From positions 1 through 11,586 of the forward strand of contig CAJVPP010003459.1 in assembly GCA_910592005.1 (NCBI GenBank): DNA of 11,586 nt. The letters run 5' to 3'. A program made the translations under genes and the position numbers. The notes under the pieces are model-generated. The model was not told where the DNA came from. It did not search any database and saw nothing but the letters and a program-made list of their open reading frames with translations. The stretch is from Funneliformis mosseae (taxonomy: Eukaryota; Glomeromycota; Glomeromycetes; Glomerales; Glomeraceae). How positions within the stretch are numbered: position 1 is the first letter of the stretch; every line of letters begins with the position of its first letter. Below, in pieces: positions 8,215 to 11,586 of this stretch.

Positions 8215-8420
8215 TTATTCATAAATACTTTTAACTTTAATTGCATTTCTTTTTAAAAATATTATACGTTGAAAAAGTTCTGAATTCATTATAGATCTTT
8301 TTACTAAAAGTAAATTTCCTACATCAGAAAATAATCTTTCTGATGGTGTTAATTTTGCAGAAATAGCTAAATGAATTCTTACTATTTTAATAAGAATTGG
8401 ATACTTATTTTTATTATTTA
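8215..8420 (-). other. hAT C-terminal dimerisation domain, still open
   Basis: The last 68 or so codons are uninterrupted and end in TAA at 8215-8217. They read KYPILIKIVRIHLAISAK, then TPSERLFSDVGNLLLVKRS, then ELFQRIIFLKRNA. PSERLFS followed by G..L..KR is the signature of the hAT C-terminal dimerisation domain. This is the best preserved part of the transposase relic and the strongest evidence for the family. Confidence 0.9.
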
Positions 8421-8943
8421 ATAACTAATTAAATAGATATTGATTAAAAGAAATCTTATTTTCTTTTAAATATTTTTCAATTTTATCAGATGCTCTTAGT
8501 TAATTTTATTCAAATATTAACAAAAGCTTAAGTTTATAAATTGATTTAAGATTATTAATAATTCAAATAGATTTGGAAATGAAAATTGAGATTCATTAGA
8601 AGTTGATAAATAATTTTTTTTATATTCTTCATATTTTTATGTAAAATTTCTTCTTCTTCTATTTTATTATTCATAGACTTAATTCTGAGATCAAGTATTA
8701 TTGATATTAAGTAATCTTCAGATAAAACTTTTCAATAAAAACATATAGCATTATAAAATTCTTTTCTTACTTTATCTAAAAGATCTTTAGTTTCTAATGG
8801 TTTATCTAAATTAAATTTGTTATTTTTTATTTAATTATTATTATTTTCTAATATTTCTACTTCTTCTATCATAATAAATACATTAGTAGTATTTTCAATT
8901 TCTTGATATATTTCTGGTATATTAAAAAACTATTACAATTAAT

Positions 8944-9015
8944 GTAAGTGATGTAAATGATGTAGATGATGTAGATGATATAGGTAATATAGATATAGAT
9001 AAATTAGGTGAATTA
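8944..9015. repeat. Short GATGTA-type microsatellite inside the hAT relic
   Basis: Imperfect hexamer repeat GATGTA/GATGAT followed by GATATA-like variants. Read on the transposase strand it gives a low-complexity Ser/Thr-rich stretch (SSTSSTSFTSLT) between the LFEKATGY segment and the next recognisable hAT segment. A frameshift in the relic falls just beyond it, so it may have grown by slippage after the gene died. Confidence 0.5.
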
Positions 9016-9343
9016 GATAATAGTAAAAGTAATAAATATTTAATTTATTCAATTATTAGGTTCATAATACTATATGTAATATAACCAGTTGCTTTTTCAA
9101 ATAGATCAAGTGTTATAACTAATTCTTGTAAAAGTTCCCATTCATCAGAACTTAACATGATTTTTTTGGTTACTTTTCATCTTTTTTTGCATTAGTATTT
9201 TTATTATTTACTAATTCTACAATTAGCATTTAAATATAATCTTTAATTTTAATTAACCTATTCTAAGCATAATAACTTGAATTCTATCTGATTGAAATAT
9301 CTGCAATTACTTGAAAAAAATATTCACTAGTTTTACTAGCATT

Positions 9344-9423
9344 CTAAATATTATAAAATTATTATATAAATATAAAAATAATTTGAATAATTAATAAACA
9401 TAAATTATAAATTAAAATCTTAC
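9344..9423 (-). other. Probable intron of the hAT transposase gene
   Basis: On the minus strand a GTAAG donor (GT at 9422-9423, context ATATG-GTAAGA) and an ATATTTAG acceptor (AG at 9344-9345) bound 80 AT-rich nt. Joining the flanks takes the protein from KIDM to ASKTSEYFF, continuous hAT-like sequence; reading through the gap gives nothing recognisable. Confidence 0.55.
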
Positions 9424-9905
9424 CATATCAATTTTATTTTATGATTTTTTTTGAATTTCTTCTAATCTTTAACTTTATTTTAGTCTTAAAAAAAATCAAT
9501 CAATTTTTTTGCCTTTAAAACTAATAATTTAACAGAAATTAACCCTTTTTCTACTACTAACTGTAATGTATATGTAACACATGGTTACCACTTTATATTT
9601 GAAGCAATTTTATTCATTTCTTTTATTGCTTTTTTCATATTTACCCTATTATTAGTTATTATTAGATTTATTATATTTCTTAAACCCCATTCATCTAAAA
9701 TAACAAATAATTCATCAGATATATTTTGTGCATTATAAGAATATCTAATATGTTTAATTATAAAAATAATTTCATGAATAGTAAAATTTTTATCTAAGAA
9801 AGAACAAGTAACATCCAAAAATCCTAATCTATTTTTACCAGTTCACATATCAGTAGTTAAACTAAGTGAAATTACATTATCTTCAATAAATTTTTGAATT
9901 AAAGG

Positions 9906-9915
9906 AAATGTATGA
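9906..9915. repeat. Left 10-bp target site duplication of the nested transposon
   Basis: AAATGTATGA, identical to 10719-10728. On the transposase strand both copies read TCATACATTT within the codons for HTF, so the hAT protein carries HTF on both sides of the insert. Confidence 0.8.
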
Positions 9916-10075
9916 GTATATGGAAAACTGGTACAGTACGATTTATCAGACCAGTACGATATGATTATACAGATCAGTAATTTTGTGAAATTTGATATCG
10001 TATTATACTATACTGATCCTATAATAACTAAGCTTATTATAGAACCAGTATGGTATAATACGCAATGAAATTTTT
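9916..10075 (+). repeat. Left terminal inverted repeat of the nested transposon
   Basis: This pairs with 10560-10717. It is itself built from repeated CCAGTAYGRTATRAT-type modules in both orientations: near 9934, at 9951, and inverted near 10005-10016 with its partner at 10045-10062. Confidence 0.75.
9999..10062. repeat. 64-nt near-perfect hairpin inside the left TIR
   Basis: Arms of 29 nt (9999-10027 and 10034-10062) surround a 6-nt loop CTAAGC. The outer part CGTATTATAC and inner part CTATAATAA pair exactly, with only about three mismatches in between. The right TIR contains a less perfect equivalent at about 10571-10634. Confidence 0.75.
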
Positions 10076-10185
10076 GTAAAATTTATTTTTATTTATTACT
10101 TATATAAAAAAATTATTATATCACATTTTACTAATTAAATGCCATATTCATGAAAATCTTTTTTTTTATTTTTATTTATTTTTTT

Positions 10186-10545
10186 GAAAAAATGAAAAAG
10201 AAAATAAAATCTAAAATAAAAAAAGAAAAAGAAAAAATAAATAAAAAAATAAATAAAATGAAAATAAAAGTATAAAAATGCAAAAAAAAATGAAAAAATC
10301 AAATAAATAAAATGAAAACAAAAGTATAGAAATGAAATAAAAAATAAAAATTAATAAGAAAATAAAAACTAAAAAAAAAAAATAAATAAATAATGAAAAA
10401 AGTAAATGAAAAAATTATAAAAAAAAACAATGAAATGAATAAAAAAAAGTAAAAATAAAAAAATAAAAAAAAACAAATAAAATACAAATAAAATAAAAAT
10501 AAAAAAAATGGAAACTAAATGAAACTAAACAAAAAATAAAAAATA
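10186..10545. repeat. Purine-rich low-complexity tract (A-rich with scattered G)
   Basis: The plus strand is nearly all A and G with scattered T, in AAAATAAA, AAAGAAA and AAATGAAA blocks. It fills most of the interior of the nested transposon. The minus-strand open frame here encodes only F, Y, I, L and S runs and is not a gene. Confidence 0.7.
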
Positions 10546-10559
10546 CTAAAATGCAAAAT

Positions 10560-10717
10560 TTGACATTTTATTATATCATACTATTCTTATAATAGGATTT
10601 AATTATTATAAGACTAGTACGGTATAATATGATGATAAATTTCACAAAAATTACTAATCTGCATAATTGTACCATACTGGTCTGGTAAATCATATCATAC
10701 TGGTTTTCTATCTATAC
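10560..10717 (-). repeat. Right terminal inverted repeat of the nested transposon
   Basis: This is the reverse complement partner of 9916-10075. Both copies contain the ACCAGTA-type modules and the GTGAAATTT block, and the outermost bases are GTATA in each. The differences are mainly C/T and A/G changes plus a few small gaps. Confidence 0.75.
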
Positions 10718-10718
10718 A

Positions 10719-10728
10719 AAATGTATGA
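10719..10728. repeat. Right 10-bp target site duplication of the nested transposon
   Basis: AAATGTATGA, identical to the left copy. Removing the element with one copy (813 bp, a multiple of three) joins SVYNHTF to PLIQKFIEDN in frame. Confidence 0.8.
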
Positions 10729-10940
10729 TTATAAACACTATGAATGGTTTGCTTAATTAATTTAACATTTGGAATTTCAAATGCTAGATCAAGTTCTTTT
10801 ATAAAGTTTTGAAAAGATTCTGATTATGTAATATTTAAAGGTTGCATATTAAAAATTATCCAACTAATTAATAAATTATGAAGTTTAATTTGATAAGACT
10901 TCTTATGTGGTATAACTCCTAACTTATGAAATTCTTAAGG

Positions 10941-11000
10941 CTAAAAATATATTAAATAATTAATTAATACTTAATTATTAAATTTAAATAAATAAATTAC
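10941..11000 (-). other. Probable second intron of the hAT transposase gene
   Basis: A minus-strand donor GTAATT (GT at 10999-11000) and an acceptor TTTTTAG (AG at 10941-10942) enclose 60 nt of pure AT sequence. The BED finger lies on one side and the LGVIPHKK segment on the other. The donor is not the optimal GTAAG, so this intron is less certain than the one at 9344-9423. Confidence 0.4.
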
Positions 11001-11206
11001 TTTTTATTTAATTTATTTCTTATCACATAATTTTGCTTAATTGTTTTTTTTAGTTATTTGATGCTTACTACTTAAATGGTCTAAGATACCTGTTGAACTT
11101 TCATGTTGATATTTTTTATCACATATTTCATTTGTGATAACCTCTACTTAACATGTAGCAATTCCATCATTAGATACAAACCAATCCTATACATAACTTC
11201 ATTTTT
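11001..11206 (-). pseudogene. BED-type zinc finger exon of the hAT relic
   Basis: Reads SYV-stop-DWFVSNDGIATC-stop-VEVITNEICDKKYQ, then SSTGILDHLSSKHQITK. The ligands are visible: Cys in ATC, Cys in EIC, then His in LDH and His in SKH (H-x4-H). BED fingers bind DNA at transposon ends. The TAG sits where Trp would be, and TAA codons follow at ATC, KKNN and DKK, all fitting Gln; an upstream TGA could be a former CGA. The true start is not visible. Confidence 0.75.
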
Positions 11207-11396
11207 GTAATCTTTTCTTTTTTTTGAATTTTATTTAAATTATTTTGATTATTTTTAACAGAATTTAAATTCATATTTATAAATTTATTAAAATTTATTA
11301 TAAGAATGTGAAAACTTTTTACAAAAAAAAAATAATTAAAAAAAAGAGAGAGCATGTGTAAAAAAAAGGATGTATAAATCAAAAAAAGGAGTACGT
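11207..11396. other. AT-rich spacer, no supported gene
   Basis: A- and T-rich DNA with an AG-rich stretch (11329-11390). It probably includes the 5' flank of the hAT relic, but no terminal repeat was identified. The minus-strand open frame at 11170-11382 overlaps the BED exon in a different frame and is not a gene. Confidence 0.45.
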
Positions 11397-11586
11397 TGTT
11401 ACGTTGGGTTTCGTAGCTTCAAATAAATCTTAAAAGGTAAATAAAACTAAGACAATTACTCAAGGAATTATGGGTGAGGATTCACAATAACGTTGAAGAA
11501 TTATTCTCAATGATAAACACAAAATAAACACAAAGATAACTCAAAGATATTTCAGAGATTACGCTTCAGAGACTCCAAGTCAATAC
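11397..11586 (+). mobile_element. Possible LTR-like sequence entering at the right edge
   Basis: The composition becomes visibly less AT-rich at TGTTACGTTGGGTTTCGTAG (11397-11416) and stays so to the window end. TGTTACG is a plausible LTR start (5'-TG), and purine-rich blocks (AAAAAAAGGAG, 11380-11390) just before it could be a polypurine tract. No CA end, primer site or second copy is in view, so this is a suggestion only. No reading frame was found. Confidence 0.2.

Larger units (their letters stand above)
9916..10718. mobile_element. Nested non-autonomous DNA transposon with long TIRs (Mutator-like MITE)
   Basis: The element is about 803 bp, starts GTATATGGAAAACTGG and ends CCAGTTTTCTATCTATACA. 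The first about 155 bp (9916-10075) matches the reverse complement of the last about 155 bp (10560-10717), for example CAGTAATTTTGTGAAATTT against TTAGTAATTTTTGTGAAATTT reduced by one T. Most mismatches are transitions. A perfect 10-bp duplication AAATGTATGA flanks it. Long TIRs with a 9-11 bp duplication are characteristic of Mutator-like elements; Merlin (8-9 bp) is the main alternative. There is no coding sequence inside, only AT-rich DNA and a purine-rich tract, so it depended on a transposase from elsewhere. It sits in the hAT transposase relic and is younger than it. Confidence 0.82.
8215..11206 (-). pseudogene. Decayed hAT-family transposase (BED finger to dimerisation domain)
   Basis: Fragments in hAT order run right to left. 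At 11206-11001 is a BED-type zinc finger. At 10940-10729 is an N-terminal region (LGVIPHKKSYQ, NMQPLNIT, ELDLAFEIPNVK). At 9905-9585, after a nested transposon, is the catalytic core: SLSLTTDM-stop-TGKNRLGFLDVT, then FVILDEWGL, then ITNNRVNMKKAIKEM. At 9584-9424 is PC-VTYTLQLVVEKGLISVK then RLEEIQKKS. At 9343-8940 is ASKTSEYFFQVIADISIR, SSYYA, then SSDEWELLQELV and LDLFEKATGY. At 8935-8600 is EDYLISIILDLRIKS. The C-terminal dimerisation motif ends at 8215. hAT transposases cut and paste DNA in the nucleus using a DDE triad. Here the second Asp is Asn (ITNNRVNM, where TDN is usual), the Trp of the DMWT motif is TGA, and there are more than ten stops and several frameshifts. It is dead. Two probable introns remain (9344-9423 and 10941-11000). 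Confidence 0.88.

Noticed and set aside
9585..9818. A separate small gene of 77 codons on the minus strand
   Set aside because: It is an open segment of the dead hAT transposase: hAT sequence continues on both sides of it, past the TAA at 9585 and upstream of its internal ATG.
10299..10487. Minus-strand open frame of 62 codons made of F, Y, I, L and S
   Set aside because: It is the translation of a purine-rich low-complexity tract inside a transposon; the membrane-like look is an artefact of T-rich codons.
4588..11206. A variant genetic code in which TAA/TAG mean Gln
   Set aside because: Many stops fit Gln, but several in the hAT relic fall at Trp positions and there are frameshifts as well. 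The intact 699-residue gene needs no reassignment. Decay explains all of it.
11170..11382. Minus-strand open frame of 70 codons starting MIYTSFFLHML
   Set aside because: It overlaps the BED finger relic in a different frame and its composition is that of AT-rich noise.

Overview
The window is a stretch of very AT-rich eukaryotic DNA. It is most likely from an arbuscular mycorrhizal fungus of the Rhizophagus type (Glomeromycotina). That is an inference from three things seen together: a Crinkler-type N-terminus starting MSPITLFCLV and carrying an LWKV motif, a decayed BED-finger hAT transposase, and extreme AT bias with short GTAAG...AG introns. No sequence search could be run.

Layout from left to right. 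Positions 1-2010 are AT-rich and show no gene. One intact gene lies on the minus strand at 2137-4236. It encodes a 699-residue Crinkler-like protein whose C-terminal half is a trypsin-fold (S1-like) serine protease with a complete His/Asp/Ser triad. It has a plausible TATA box, a pyrimidine-rich leader, an in-frame stop just upstream of its ATG and a downstream AATAAA signal. Positions 4588-6720 hold plus-strand coding relics of unrecognised family, riddled with TAA/TGA stops and frameshifts. Positions 6700-6850 hold a cluster of TCAGAT/ATCTGA motifs ending in a 9-bp-arm palindrome.

Positions 6898-8040 hold the most unusual structure: a tandem array of about eight units. Each unit is a roughly 40-nt core flanked by splice-like signals (branch-point-like TAYTAAC, pyrimidine tract, AG before it; GTAAG after it). 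In a consistent frame each core encodes variants of one 13-residue peptide, about N-A-F-L-N-L-D-F-S-L-x-Y-K. The ancestral core is a symmetric phase 1-1 exon, and cores 2 to 5 still join in frame.

Positions 8215-11206 are a decayed minus-strand hAT transposase running from BED finger to C-terminal dimerisation domain, with two probable introns, many nonsense changes and a lost catalytic Asp. An 803-bp non-autonomous DNA transposon (9916-10718) with about 155-bp inverted repeats is nested in it, flanked by a perfect 10-bp target duplication. Removing the element and one duplicate restores the hAT frame. From about 11397 the composition changes and a possible LTR-like sequence runs off the window.

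The parts do not form an operon or pathway. The picture is one maintained effector-like gene surrounded by layered, decaying repeats, whose stop codons mostly look like C-to-T (often CpA-to-TpA) changes.
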